The notes beneath the pieces are model-generated. The model did no database searches and was not told the origin of the DNA. It worked only from the letters and a program-made list of their open reading frames with translations. Source: JALHNF01 sp039809305 (lineage in GTDB: Bacteria; Patescibacteriota; Minisyncoccia; Phycocordibacterales; UBA5272). Taken from it: DNA of 30,358 nt. Location: assembly GCA_039809305.1 (NCBI GenBank), contig JBDHUT010000001.1:1-30358 (forward strand), written 5' to 3'. Positions 1 to 7,398 of the stretch are shown here, piece by piece. How positions within the stretch are numbered: the first letter of the stretch is position 1; the number at the start of each line of letters is the position of its first letter. A program made the translations under genes and the position numbers.

Positions 1-201
1 TGTAATAGGTGCGTGTGGTTTTGCAATAATTGTCGGCAAGAACGCGTCCTGTATACGTGGGACAGATGTAGTGAGATTTGTTTTTGCGGATTTAACCGCG
101 TTCACAACCAGCCACAATGTAGCGCTCACCAAAAAGAGTGACCACAATGCCAAAGAAAATGTCTCGTCGTATACAAGAAAATAAGCAGAAAGCCACTCCA
201 T
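1..201 (-). CDS. N-terminal part of an unidentified membrane-anchored protein (cut by window edge)
   Basis: An open frame of 67 codons runs on the minus strand from an ATG at 199-201 to the first base of the window without a stop. The product begins MEWLSAYF and has one strongly hydrophobic stretch at about residues 14-36 (ending LWLVVNAV), then a polar tail, so it looks like a protein with one N-terminal membrane segment. It lies 32 bases behind pyrG in the same direction and could be the last gene of the prfB-ftsE-ftsX-pyrG run. No clear ribosome site precedes the ATG. I do not recognise the family, and its true length is unknown because the gene leaves the window. Confidence 0.5.
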   Translation of the reverse strand, partial: MEWLSAYFLVYDETFSLALWSLFLVSATLWLVVNAVKSAKTNLTTSVPRIQDAFLPTIIAKPHAPIT

Positions 202-233
202 ACACCCATAATACTACAAACCAAGTTCTTAAC

Positions 234-1922
234 CTATGCTTTTTTATTTTTCAAACTTGCAGATACGAATGCTTTAAAAAGTGGGTGTGGTGCAAATGGT
301 CGACTCTTGAATTCAGGATGAAACTGAGAGGCTAAGAAAAAAGGATGGGTAGAATTTGGAAGCTCACATATCTCCATAAGAGTTCCATCTGGTGATGTTC
401 CACTAAACTTCAGATCCTTACTTTGTAGTTTGGCAACATACTCAGGATTGACTTCGTAACGATGACGATGGCGCTCGTTGATACGAGAAATACCATACGC
501 TTTCTCTGCAATAGTTTTTTGTTTCAAAAGAGCTTCATATGTACCAAGGCGCATGCTGTTGCCATATTCTTTTTTTAGAAGTTTTTCTTTTTGTTCCGGT
601 AAAATATCAATCACTGGATATTTGGTCTCTGGATCAACCTCAGTTGTATGAGCCCCTTTCATACCAAGAACGTGGCGAGCGTACTCAATGACAGCAAGCT
701 GCATACCGTAGCATATACCAAATAATGGAATGTTATTTTCTCGAGCGTATTGTATAACATTAATCTTTCCTTCAACCCCTTGTGAACCAAACCCACCTGG
801 TACAAGAATGCCGTCGTATTTTTTTAATTGAACTAATTTCTTTTTGTCTTTTGTCTCAAATTCTTTTGAGTTAAGCCAGTGTAAAACTGGTTTTACTTTG
901 AGATCATATGCAGCGTATTTTAAAGATTCAATGATAGAAATATATGAATCGGATAAAACAAAATCTCCTGTATCAAAGTATTTTCCAACAACAGCTATGT
1001 TTACTTCTTTAGTAAATTTCTTTGCTTTATTAAAAAAGTTTGACCATTCAGAAAGCGTGCTTTTGTGTTTATCAGTGAGTTTTAAAACCTCACACAAAAT
1101 ATCCCCTAAATTATCTCGCTCAAAATTTGCAGGAATATCGTATACACTCTCAACATCTGGTGCAGAAATAATTCTTTCTGGACGCACGTTGCAAAAAAGG
1201 GCAAGTTTTTCTTTTCGTTTCTCATCTAAAGGAGCATTACCTCTCGCTAAAATGACATCAGGTTGAATACCTGTTGCATTTAGATTTCTCACGGCATGCT
1301 GTGTCGGCTTTGTTTTCATTTCCCCAACTTTCGATGGGACAGGAAGATATGAGACCATCACAAAAGCGACGTCGTCGTGATGTTGAATTTTAAGCATTCG
1401 TGCCGCCTCGAGAAAAAGAATATTTTCGTACTCACCCACTGTTCCACCAATTTCTATAATAACCACATCAGCATTTGCCTCTTTTTGAGCTTTTTTTATT
1501 CGTGCAATAACCTCAAGTGGGATATGTGGCACTACTTGCACACATTTTCCTCTGTATTCCAAGTTACGCTCTTTTTGAATAACGGCTTGATATACACGGC
1601 CAGTGGTCATGTAGTTTGTTTTTGAGAGAGTTGTGTCTAAAAAGCGTTCATAATTACCCATGTCTTGATCACACTCATCACCATCATCAAGTACAAACAC
1701 CTCACCGTGCTCTGTTGGATTCATGGTTCCAGCATCCACGTTTACATATGGATCTATCTTTATAGCCGTTACTACATGTCCCCGAGCTTTTAAAAGAGTT
1801 CCGATAGATGAAGCTGCTATTCCTTTCCCGACACCAGAGATAACACCACCGACAACGAAGATAAATTTAGGAGGTGTTTTTATTGTTTCTTTGTGTATCT
1901 TCGCTGATGGTTTATTTTTCAT
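234..1922 (-). CDS. pyrG: CTP synthase (glutamine-hydrolysing)
   Basis: Makes CTP from UTP, ATP and glutamine in the cytosol, the last step of pyrimidine nucleotide synthesis. At 562 residues it is slightly longer than the usual 535-550 because of an N-terminal extension of about 18 residues. The synthetase domain opens with a P-loop-like GGVISGVGKG (about 25-34) and has KIDPYVNVDAGTM, IGGTVGEYE and KTKPTQH motifs. The glutamine amidotransferase domain has GGFGSQG, the nucleophile Cys404 in GICYGMQ, and the His535/Glu537 pair in HPEF. IGGTVGEYE differs from the common IGGTVGDIE, so the enzyme is a somewhat diverged member. It starts three bases after the ftsX stop, so it is probably co-transcribed with prfB-ftsE-ftsX. 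Confidence 0.97.
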   Translation of the reverse strand: MKNKPSAKIHKETIKTPPKFIFVVGGVISGVGKGIAASSIGTLLKARGHVVTAIKIDPYVNVDAGTMNPTEHGEVFVLDDGDECDQDMGNYERFLDTTLSKTNYMTTGRVYQAVIQKERNLEYRGKCVQVVPHIPLEVIARIKKAQKEANADVVIIEIGGTVGEYENILFLEAARMLKIQHHDDVAFVMVSYLPVPSKVGEMKTKPTQHAVRNLNATGIQPDVILARGNAPLDEKRKEKLALFCNVRPERIISAPDVESVYDIPANFERDNLGDILCEVLKLTDKHKSTLSEWSNFFNKAKKFTKEVNIAVVGKYFDTGDFVLSDSYISIIESLKYAAYDLKVKPVLHWLNSKEFETKDKKKLVQLKKYDGILVPGGFGSQGVEGKINVIQYARENNIPLFGICYGMQLAVIEYARHVLGMKGAHTTEVDPETKYPVIDILPEQKEKLLKKEYGNSMRLGTYEALLKQKTIAEKAYGISRINERHRHRYEVNPEYVAKLQSKDLKFSGTSPDGTLMEICELPNSTHPFFLASQFHPEFKSRPFAPHPLFKAFVSASLKNKKA

Positions 1923-1925
1923 ATA

Positions 1926-2846
1926 TTACCGTTTTAAATATTTTCGAACCGAGAGATAGCTAGAAATCATTCCAAGTAAAATACCTACCGTAAGTAAAAT
2001 ACCTCCCATAAAAAATCCTCTCTGAGTATAAAACTCTAGTGTATCGAACTGCACGAGCGCATTCGAAACATAATCTCTGATATACACAGATATCGGTAAG
2101 TAAAGCAATGTCGCAAGAAACGCCGCAACAATACCGTACAGAATACCTTCAATTACAAACGGCCCCCGGACATACGCTTTGTTTGCACCCACAAGACGCA
2201 TAACACCAATTTCATCTCGAAATGTATAAATGGCAAGACGAATGGTGTTATATGTAATCATAATTGAGATAAGTATAAAGATAGCCGCAATAGTAAGTCC
2301 TGCTCGTTCACTTGTTGCGATTAAGCTATTAAGGCGATCAATTATTTCTTTATTGTCGGCATAATCGATTTTATCGATAAGAGCATTATCTTCTTGGGTA
2401 AATTCTTTTGATTTTAGAAAAGACGCAATAGCTTCATATTGACCAGAATTTTTAGCAAGAACTTCTATTGAAGCTCTGAATGGATTTTGCCCTATTTCTT
2501 CAATAGCTTGAAGCGCGAGTGCGTCATTAGCATTTTTTTCTTTATAATTCACAAGTGCCTGATCACGAGACGTATACTCAACTCTTTTAACCTCTGGAAG
2601 CTTTTCAAGTGCTTCTTTTACTTTCAAGATATCATCTTCCTGCGCATTTAAAACAAAATACGCAGTTACATCAACTTTGTTTTGAACATGATACAAAACG
2701 TGTTTCAACATTGCTCGTGAGTACACAAGCCCTCCGACAATCATAAGAGTGATAGTCATCACTACAATTGCTGACACAGAAATAGTCCTGTTACGATAAA
2801 ACCCAACAAATCCATTTCGTATTATTCTTCCAAGTGTTGTAAACAT
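1926..2846 (-). CDS. ftsX: Cell division protein FtsX (membrane subunit of FtsEX)
   Basis: Membrane partner of the FtsE ATPase. FtsEX passes ATP-driven movement through the membrane to peptidoglycan hydrolases at the division site. The preferred start, at MFTTLGRIIRNG, gives 306 residues. An in-frame ATG at 2877-2879 adds eleven residues but overlaps ftsE by 29 bases and encodes no family sequence. Topology is as expected for FtsX: one membrane segment at about 22-44, an external domain of about 140 residues, then three segments at about 183-205, 227-255 and 278-300. The gene begins four bases after the ftsE stop and ends three bases before pyrG. The lysozyme-fold protein at 28492-29076 is the kind of wall enzyme such complexes control elsewhere, but no link is shown here. 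Confidence 0.93.
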   Translation of the reverse strand: MFTTLGRIIRNGFVGFYRNRTISVSAIVVMTITLMIVGGLVYSRAMLKHVLYHVQNKVDVTAYFVLNAQEDDILKVKEALEKLPEVKRVEYTSRDQALVNYKEKNANDALALQAIEEIGQNPFRASIEVLAKNSGQYEAIASFLKSKEFTQEDNALIDKIDYADNKEIIDRLNSLIATSERAGLTIAAIFILISIMITYNTIRLAIYTFRDEIGVMRLVGANKAYVRGPFVIEGILYGIVAAFLATLLYLPISVYIRDYVSNALVQFDTLEFYTQRGFFMGGILLTVGILLGMISSYLSVRKYLKR

Positions 2847-2850
2847 AATT

Positions 2851-3531
2851 TTATATGACGTATTTACCTGCCGCATCATCGCGAATTATTTTTCCCTTTT
2901 CCATAGTAATAACCCGCTTATTCAAAGCATCAATGACTCCTTTATTATGAGTAGTAAGAATCACTGTTGTACCAAGATCATTAATCTTCTTTAAGATTTG
3001 AATAATCTCATACGTATTCACTGGATCAAGGTTTCCTGTTGGTTCATCAGCAATAACAATATCAGGACGGTTAATAATTGCACGAGCTATTGCTACACGC
3101 TGCGCCTCACCACCTGAAAGTTCACGAGGAAAGCGAAGCATTTTACTTTCGAGATCAACAAGATCAAGCACATGTGGCACATCAGCCTCTATTTCTTCAT
3201 CAGTCTTCCCGGCTGCCTCCATCGCAAACGCAATATTTTCGTATGCGGTTTTATCTGGGAGTAGTCTGAAATCTTGAAACACTACACCAACCTTTCTACG
3301 ATATTCAGTTAAGTCTTTATCTCGCAACTTATGAATATTAAATGACTCAAAATATACATTTCCTGAAGTAGGCTTTTCTTCTGCCAATAAAAGTTTCAGA
3401 AGAGTTGTTTTTCCAGCACCTGAGTGCCCAACAATAGAAACAAATTCACCTTGTGTGATAGTGAGGTTGATATTCTCGAGTACTTTGAAATCTTTGCCGT
3501 ATACTTTAGAAACATTATCAACGTAAATCAT
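2851..3531 (-). CDS. ftsE: Cell division ATP-binding protein FtsE
   Basis: ABC-type ATPase that powers FtsX at the inner face of the membrane. The 226 residues have normal length and every ABC landmark: Walker A GHSGAGKTT at 35-43, Q-loop near 86 (VVFQDFRLL), signature LSGGEAQR at 138-145, Walker B with DEPTGNLD at 162-169, and a switch His in TTHN. It sits twelve bases after prfB and four bases before the preferred ftsX start. The order prfB-ftsE-ftsX is also found in many Gram-positive bacteria and supports the assignment over a generic lipoprotein-export ATPase. Confidence 0.95.
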   Translation of the reverse strand: MIYVDNVSKVYGKDFKVLENINLTITQGEFVSIVGHSGAGKTTLLKLLLAEEKPTSGNVYFESFNIHKLRDKDLTEYRRKVGVVFQDFRLLPDKTAYENIAFAMEAAGKTDEEIEADVPHVLDLVDLESKMLRFPRELSGGEAQRVAIARAIINRPDIVIADEPTGNLDPVNTYEIIQILKKINDLGTTVILTTHNKGVIDALNKRVITMEKGKIIRDDAAGKYVI

Positions 3532-3543
3532 TGAGACAGTATA

Positions 3544-4419
3544 CTATCCATTGCGAACCGACTCAATCATTTCATCTAAATCCCCCTGTTCAAGAATTTT
3601 GTCAACATCTGATGTTTCGTAGTTTACACGATGATCTTTAACCATTTTGTATGGATGAAGCACATACGAACGAATCTGACTTCCCCATTCTATTTCTGTC
3701 GTCTTGGAAATCTGCCGACCCTCTTCTTCAGCTTTTCTTTTTTCCATTTCTAATTTATAAAGTTTTGAAGCAAGAAGTTCCATTGCTTTTTGTCTATTCT
3801 GAGCCTGCTGACGTTCACTTGTAACGTGCACTGAAATACCTGTTGGTTTATGGACAATACGCACCGCGGTCTCACGTTTATTTACATTTTGCCCTCCAGC
3901 GCCACCTGACTTAGCAAAATCAACCTCAATGTCCTCAGGACGAATTTCAATATGTCCATAATTCATTTTTGGAAGAACTTCAACCATAGAAAAAGAGGTG
4001 TGGCGAAGTGATTTTGCATTAAATGGTGAGATACGCACAAGTCGGTGTACACCACTCTCATATTTCATGGTGCCATAGACATTTTTTCCGATGACTTCAA
4101 GAGTAAGGTTACGATATCCACCATGATCATTTTGATTTTCATGCAAAACAAAGTAATCCCATCCTTTTCTTGTAAAATATTTTTGATACATTTCAAAAAG
4201 CATTCTTGAGAAATCTTCAGAGTCGTCTCCACCGGCACCAGAAAGAATAGAAACAATCGCATCACCCTTGTCTTCCAAAGTGAGTCCGTCACGTTTATCT
4301 TTCAACTCTTTCAGCTTTTTTATCTGACCATGTGCAAGTTCTTTGTCATCCCAAAAGTTAACCTGAGCCATTTCAGTTTCAATTGCGAGTATTTCTTGTT
4401 CAATTTCGTTATAATTCAT
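3544..4419 (-). CDS. prfB: Peptide chain release factor 2, compact form
   Basis: Releases finished peptides at UGA and UAA stops. The SPF stop-recognition tripeptide (about 131-133) marks it as RF2 rather than RF1, and GGQ (175-177, in SGGAGGQNVNKRE) is the peptidyl-tRNA hydrolysis motif. The protein has 291 residues against about 365 in E. coli. The missing part lies in domain 1, between the QVNFWDDKELAH helix and the conserved LSGAGGDDSEDF segment. The start is set by the ATG at 4417-4419 with a GAGGT ribosome site nine bases upstream; a GTG at 4432-4434 would put that site inside the gene. I saw no programmed frameshift signal upstream, so the usual RF2 autoregulation appears absent. Confidence 0.94.
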   Translation of the reverse strand: MNYNEIEQEILAIETEMAQVNFWDDKELAHGQIKKLKELKDKRDGLTLEDKGDAIVSILSGAGGDDSEDFSRMLFEMYQKYFTRKGWDYFVLHENQNDHGGYRNLTLEVIGKNVYGTMKYESGVHRLVRISPFNAKSLRHTSFSMVEVLPKMNYGHIEIRPEDIEVDFAKSGGAGGQNVNKRETAVRIVHKPTGISVHVTSERQQAQNRQKAMELLASKLYKLEMEKRKAEEEGRQISKTTEIEWGSQIRSYVLHPYKMVKDHRVNYETSDVDKILEQGDLDEMIESVRNG

Positions 4420-4438
4420 ATGATACAACCTCACATAA

Positions 4439-4454
4439 ATACTTTTAAAAGTAT
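4439..4454. other. 16-nt perfect palindrome upstream of prfB
   Basis: ATACTTTTAAAAGTAT reads the same on both strands and ends about 20 bases before the prfB ATG. It could be a small hairpin in the prfB leader, an operator, or chance in AT-rich sequence. There is nothing else to tell these apart. Confidence 0.3.
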
Positions 4455-4475
4455 GAGGAGAAACTAGAAGAAGAA

Positions 4476-5243
4476 CTATCTGGATTCAATTCGTTTAAAC
4501 CAAACACGAAAATCAAATTTCGATTCATCGTATTGTGTATTACCAACTAGCTTTTGAAAATCATCGCGCGGTATTGTGTAATTTACTATCTTCTTTTTTT
4601 CGTTAGAATCTAGGGTTAACTTAGTATTGTAAACATCAATACAGGTAAGAACAACACCGTCACCTTCTCCATATACCAAAGGTGGACAGACACTCACAGT
4701 AAGTTCGTAGTCACCTCCCATTGTTCCATTGAGTAAAACCGAGCCTTCTATATAAGAATCACGGAAGATCTGCCTGTAAGTCTTCACCTTATACTCCTGC
4801 GGTGTAGGCTCTAAATATCGTTCTGGAAATTTTGCTTTTAAATACTGTATTTCTTGCAAGCACCTAGACGGTGATTCATATGAATTTCTAAAAAGTGATT
4901 TCCTTTCTATTGCAAAAGAACATAAACTTTCGTCTCCTGTTATATGTGCCAAATCGTAGAAACAGCTAGATCGATAATAATATTTAGGAACGTCCAGTAA
5001 TAATAATGGACTTTCTAAGTTATGTCTAATACTTTCACATATTTGTATTAATTCTTTCTTTGTTGGACATACAACCAAAAAATCAAGATTTGGATCTTGA
5101 TCACACAAAACAGAATCTATAATTTGTTGAACTTTTTTATCAGCTATTTCTCCTTCAGTCAAGAGTGCAAGGTCTTGATTTCTCTTATTAAACACCAAAA
5201 GCACGAGAATAACTAGTAAAAAAGCAACTAATATTTTTTTCAT
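4476..5243 (-). CDS. Cysteine-rich secreted or membrane-anchored protein, function unknown
   Basis: 255 residues from the ATG at 5241-5243. The product opens MKKILVAFLLVILVLLVF, a signal peptide or membrane anchor, followed by an entirely polar chain. There are about nine cysteines beyond the anchor, including CFYDLAHITGDESLC, a spacing (CxYDxA..gD..LC) that recurs in secreted proteins of unknown role in CPR bacteria and archaea. Disulfides outside the cell are plausible. The C-terminal half (about 160-255) looks like a beta-rich domain. The frame stays open upstream to 5414, but that part reads through tRNA-Thr (VAQLVEH type artefact) and cannot be protein. Another ATG at 5268-5270 is possible. 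No ribosome site is visible. Function unknown. Confidence 0.72.
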   Translation of the reverse strand: MKKILVAFLLVILVLLVFNKRNQDLALLTEGEIADKKVQQIIDSVLCDQDPNLDFLVVCPTKKELIQICESIRHNLESPLLLLDVPKYYYRSSCFYDLAHITGDESLCSFAIERKSLFRNSYESPSRCLQEIQYLKAKFPERYLEPTPQEYKVKTYRQIFRDSYIEGSVLLNGTMGGDYELTVSVCPPLVYGEGDGVVLTCIDVYNTKLTLDSNEKKKIVNYTIPRDDFQKLVGNTQYDESKFDFRVWFKRIESR

Positions 5244-5314
5244 ACTACAGAGTAGCGTATCATTTTTCATACTAAAGCTAAAGAGAGTGTCCGTTAATGA
5301 AAAGATAGTCCGGG

Positions 5315-5387
5315 AGCCAATGGCGAGGATCGAACTCGCGACCTTGTCGTTACGAATGACATGCTCTACCAACTGAGCTACATTGGC
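5315..5387 (-). tRNA. tRNA-Thr (anticodon CGT)
   Basis: Full cloverleaf of 73 nt. The acceptor GCCAATG pairs with CATTGGC, there is a D-arm GCTC/GAGC, the anticodon loop TTCGTAA has anticodon CGT, and the T-arm has TTCGATC. The anticodon stem has an A-C mismatch at its last pair. The sequence around the anticodon closely resembles E. coli tRNA-Thr(CGU). The discriminator base reads T and CCA is not encoded. It is divergent from tRNA-Leu. Confidence 0.93.
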
Positions 5388-5437
5388 GATTTGTCTATAG
5401 TACCGTAAAATCATTAATTCTGAAAAATCAGCCTTTG

Positions 5438-5446
5438 TGGTATATT
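5438..5446 (+). promoter_or_regulatory. Extended -10 promoter of tRNA-Leu
   Basis: TGGTATATT is a TGn extended -10 element ending ten bases before the first base of tRNA-Leu. No good -35 is visible, which fits an extended -10 promoter. The call rests on sequence match and position only. Confidence 0.45.
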
Positions 5447-5455
5447 CTTTTCATT

Positions 5456-5536
5456 GCCGGAGTGGCGGAATGGTAGACGCATTCGACTCAAAATCGAACG
5501 CAGTGATGTGTGAGGGTTCAAGTCCCTCCTCCGGCA
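5456..5536 (+). tRNA. tRNA-Leu (anticodon CAA)
   Basis: 81 nt class II tRNA. The acceptor GCCGGAG pairs with CTCCGGC, the anticodon stem is TTCGA/TCGAA with loop CTCAAAA (anticodon CAA, reading UUG), there is a long variable arm, and the T-arm is GAGGG TTCAAGT CCCTC. Discriminator A; CCA is not encoded. A strong hairpin terminator follows nine bases later. Confidence 0.95.
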
Positions 5537-5544
5537 CAGAAAAA

Positions 5545-5576
5545 AATAAAACCTCAAGAATACTTGAGGTTTTATT
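5545..5576 (+). terminator. Intrinsic terminator after tRNA-Leu
   Basis: A perfect 14-bp stem (AATAAAACCTCAAG and its complement) closes on the loop AATA and runs into a T-rich tail. The A-rich 5' side means it can also stop transcription from the minus strand, that is from the peroxiredoxin side. Confidence 0.8.
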
Positions 5577-5585
5577 TGTTTTGAT

Positions 5586-5789
5586 TTATATCTTCCCTAC
5601 CATATTAAGCCCTGGCTTAAGAGTTTCTTCTCCTGGCTCCCACGATGCGGGACATACATTACCACCATGTTCACGCACAAACTGTGCAGCCTTAATCTTT
5701 CGAATTAATTCACGCGCACTTCGGCCGATGGAGTTGTCGTTGATTTCAATTCCTCGCAAAATACCGTCTGGATCAACGATGAAGGTTCC
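5586..5789 (-). pseudogene. Truncated second copy of the peroxiredoxin gene (3' end only)
   Basis: These 204 bases encode the last 67 residues and stop of a 2-Cys peroxiredoxin, from GTFIVDPDG to LNMVGKI, including the resolving-Cys motif NVCPASW. The peptide is identical to residues 136-202 of the intact gene at 6742-7350. The DNA differs at 21 positions, all third codon positions and all silent. Homology stops abruptly at 5789: the frame continues upstream for about 28 codons of unrelated sequence to a TGA, with no usable start and no peroxidatic Cys. It is therefore a broken copy, but one that was under selection until recently or arrived from a related genome. The same-direction order is intact gene, inserted gene, this fragment. 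Confidence 0.9.
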
Positions 5790-5921
5790 GCTAAAGAATA
5801 TTTTGTTTAGTGAGACAAAATAAAAAACCAGAAGGTTAGTGGCAAATCCAGGAAATGCACAAATCTTTCAAGTATGAAGCGCTCGATAACGAAATTGATT
5901 TAATTACAGATTAAAACATAA
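5790..5921. other. Junction segment between the peroxiredoxin fragment and the inserted gene
   Basis: 132 bases with no gene of their own. A hairpin lies at 5800-5821 (ATTTTGT and ACAAAAT arms plus two inner pairs). On the plus strand one frame ends MHKSFKYEALDNEIDLITD then stop, interrupted upstream by a TAG; on the minus strand a frame runs on from the peroxiredoxin fragment. Either may be a remnant of a lost gene, but both are too short to identify. Confidence 0.35.
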
Positions 5922-6737
5922 TCAGTAACAAGATGGAATCCCTGAGGCAACAGCATTATTATAGAATTCGTTTAAATTATATTTATTACTCGTTGTTGCT
6001 TGATATGGTCCAATTACTATAGACACATAGTTTAATTCATTCACACGTTCAGATGGATGTGGATTCCTTACACAGATTTCAGAACGAAATGGAGATGAGT
6101 TTCTAGTGATAAAAACCGGATAAGATCGCCAAGTAATATTATATTGTTGACCTACTTGAAATTCAGATCCATTGAAGATATCACCCCCTAATGTAGTGAT
6201 TGAAAGTGGTTCTGGGAAAATACCTTCAGGCCCAAAACTTTTAAGGTAATTATTATAGTAATACGAATCTGGTACGTAATCGTAAATATAGTATTTTCTA
6301 CCACCAAGCGTTCTATGTGTTGAAGAAAAGAAGTAAGGTTTTAAAAGTAAAGAATACTCAAATTCTATTCCGATAGGTAAACCTTGAACTAATTCAAGCG
6401 GTCTATCTTTTAAATTCAAGACATAAACATTTTTTGACCCACTATAGGTATGATAACTATAGTATATTGGCTTAATTATTAGACCCAAAACAAGAAAGAG
6501 GGATATCAAAAATACCAATAATTTTATTTGTGAAAAAAATAACCGCGAAGCTGTCTTGTTACTAAAAATAGATATTAGGTATATGATCCACAGGAGACTA
6601 ACGGTGACTATAAGATAGATCCAGGACAGCTTTATTGCTGTTTTTTCACTTAAACCAAAAACAATAAAAGAAGCACTAAAAAAGGAAACAACTACACTTA
6701 AAGATAGCGTGAGGACAGTCTTTACCAAAATTTCCAT
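5922..6737 (-). CDS. Membrane protein with three N-terminal helices and an external domain, function unknown
   Basis: 271 residues. Three hydrophobic segments lie at about 5-29, 37-58 and 70-92 (the last is LLVFLISLFLVLGLII). The remaining 180 residues are rich in Tyr, Asn, Ser and Pro with only two Cys near the end, typical of an extracellular domain. The gene starts four bases after the peroxiredoxin stop, so the two are probably transcribed and perhaps translated together. It ends in TGA. It is flanked by the intact peroxiredoxin gene and the truncated copy, so it is the cargo of whatever event duplicated the peroxiredoxin 3' end. No family recognised; a role in redox or envelope stress would be a guess from position only. 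Confidence 0.7.
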   Translation of the reverse strand: MEILVKTVLTLSLSVVVSFFSASFIVFGLSEKTAIKLSWIYLIVTVSLLWIIYLISIFSNKTASRLFFSQIKLLVFLISLFLVLGLIIKPIYYSYHTYSGSKNVYVLNLKDRPLELVQGLPIGIEFEYSLLLKPYFFSSTHRTLGGRKYYIYDYVPDSYYYNNYLKSFGPEGIFPEPLSITTLGGDIFNGSEFQVGQQYNITWRSYPVFITRNSSPFRSEICVRNPHPSERVNELNYVSIVIGPYQATTSNKYNLNEFYNNAVASGIPSCY

Positions 6738-6741
6738 ACTT

Positions 6742-7350
6742 TTAAATCTTGCCTACCATATTAAGCCCTGGCTTAAGAGTTTCTTCTCCCGGCTCCCACG
6801 ATGCAGGGCACACATTGCCACCATGTTCACGCACAAACTGCGCAGCTTTAATTTTTCGAATTAATTCACGTGCACTTCGCCCAATAGAGTTATCGTTAAT
6901 TTCGATTCCTCGTAAAATTCCATCTGGATCAACGATAAAGGTTCCTCGAAGCGACATCACATCCTCTTCAATATATGTTCCAAACATCTTAGCGAGTTTG
7001 TGATTTGTGTCTGCAAGCATTGGATATTGTACTTTTTTGATTGCTTCAGAATTATCGTGCCATGCTTTATGAACATACACAGTATCCGAACTCACTGAAA
7101 GTATTTCTACATTTAGCTTTTTAAATTCTTCATAGTTTTGCGCAAGCTCTTCAAGCTCTGTAGGACATACAAAAGTAAAGTCCGCAGGGTAAAAGAAAAC
7201 TACAACCCACTTCCCTTTATAATCAGTAAGTGAAACTTTTTTTATTTCTTCATTATGGAACGCGTCACATGTAAATTGCTCAACAGGCTTACCAATAGCA
7301 ATTTTCATTTCACAATTTCCACCAGCACACTCATTTTCTTTACATGACAT
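6742..7350 (-). CDS. ahpC: Typical 2-Cys peroxiredoxin (AhpC/Prx1 type)
   Basis: Thiol peroxidase that reduces hydrogen peroxide and organic peroxides. The 202 residues carry the peroxidatic Cys62 in FTFVCPTE, preceded by FYPADF, and the resolving Cys181 in NVCPASW. The C-terminal part after the resolving Cys is present and resembles AhpC. The first 14 residues (MSCKENECAGGNCE) hold three extra Cys, which is unusual for the family and could bind metal or form a mixed disulfide. An alternative start at Met15 (ATG at 7306-7308) has GGTGGA upstream and would remove them, so the extension is not certain. It is divergent from miaA with 48 bases between, and leads into the membrane protein gene at 6737. 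No AhpF or thioredoxin partner lies in the window. Confidence 0.93.
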   Translation of the reverse strand: MSCKENECAGGNCEMKIAIGKPVEQFTCDAFHNEEIKKVSLTDYKGKWVVVFFYPADFTFVCPTELEELAQNYEEFKKLNVEILSVSSDTVYVHKAWHDNSEAIKKVQYPMLADTNHKLAKMFGTYIEEDVMSLRGTFIVDPDGILRGIEINDNSIGRSARELIRKIKAAQFVREHGGNVCPASWEPGEETLKPGLNMVGKI

Positions 7351-7398
7351 ATGTATATTTTTTAATTATTACCTTCTATAGTAGCATACGTACAAGAC

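Noticed and set aside
5244..5414. N-terminal extension of the secreted protein gene upstream of 5243
   Set aside because: It translates tRNA-Thr, giving the familiar VAQLVEH artefact; the hydrophobic signal begins at 5243.
5800..5821. Hairpin as a transcription terminator for the cargo gene
   Set aside because: On the minus strand the T-rich bases precede the stem instead of following it.
5437..5823. Plus-strand 128-codon frame
   Set aside because: It reads through tRNA-Leu, its terminator and the antisense of the peroxiredoxin fragment; a matching antisense frame recurs at 6749-7003.
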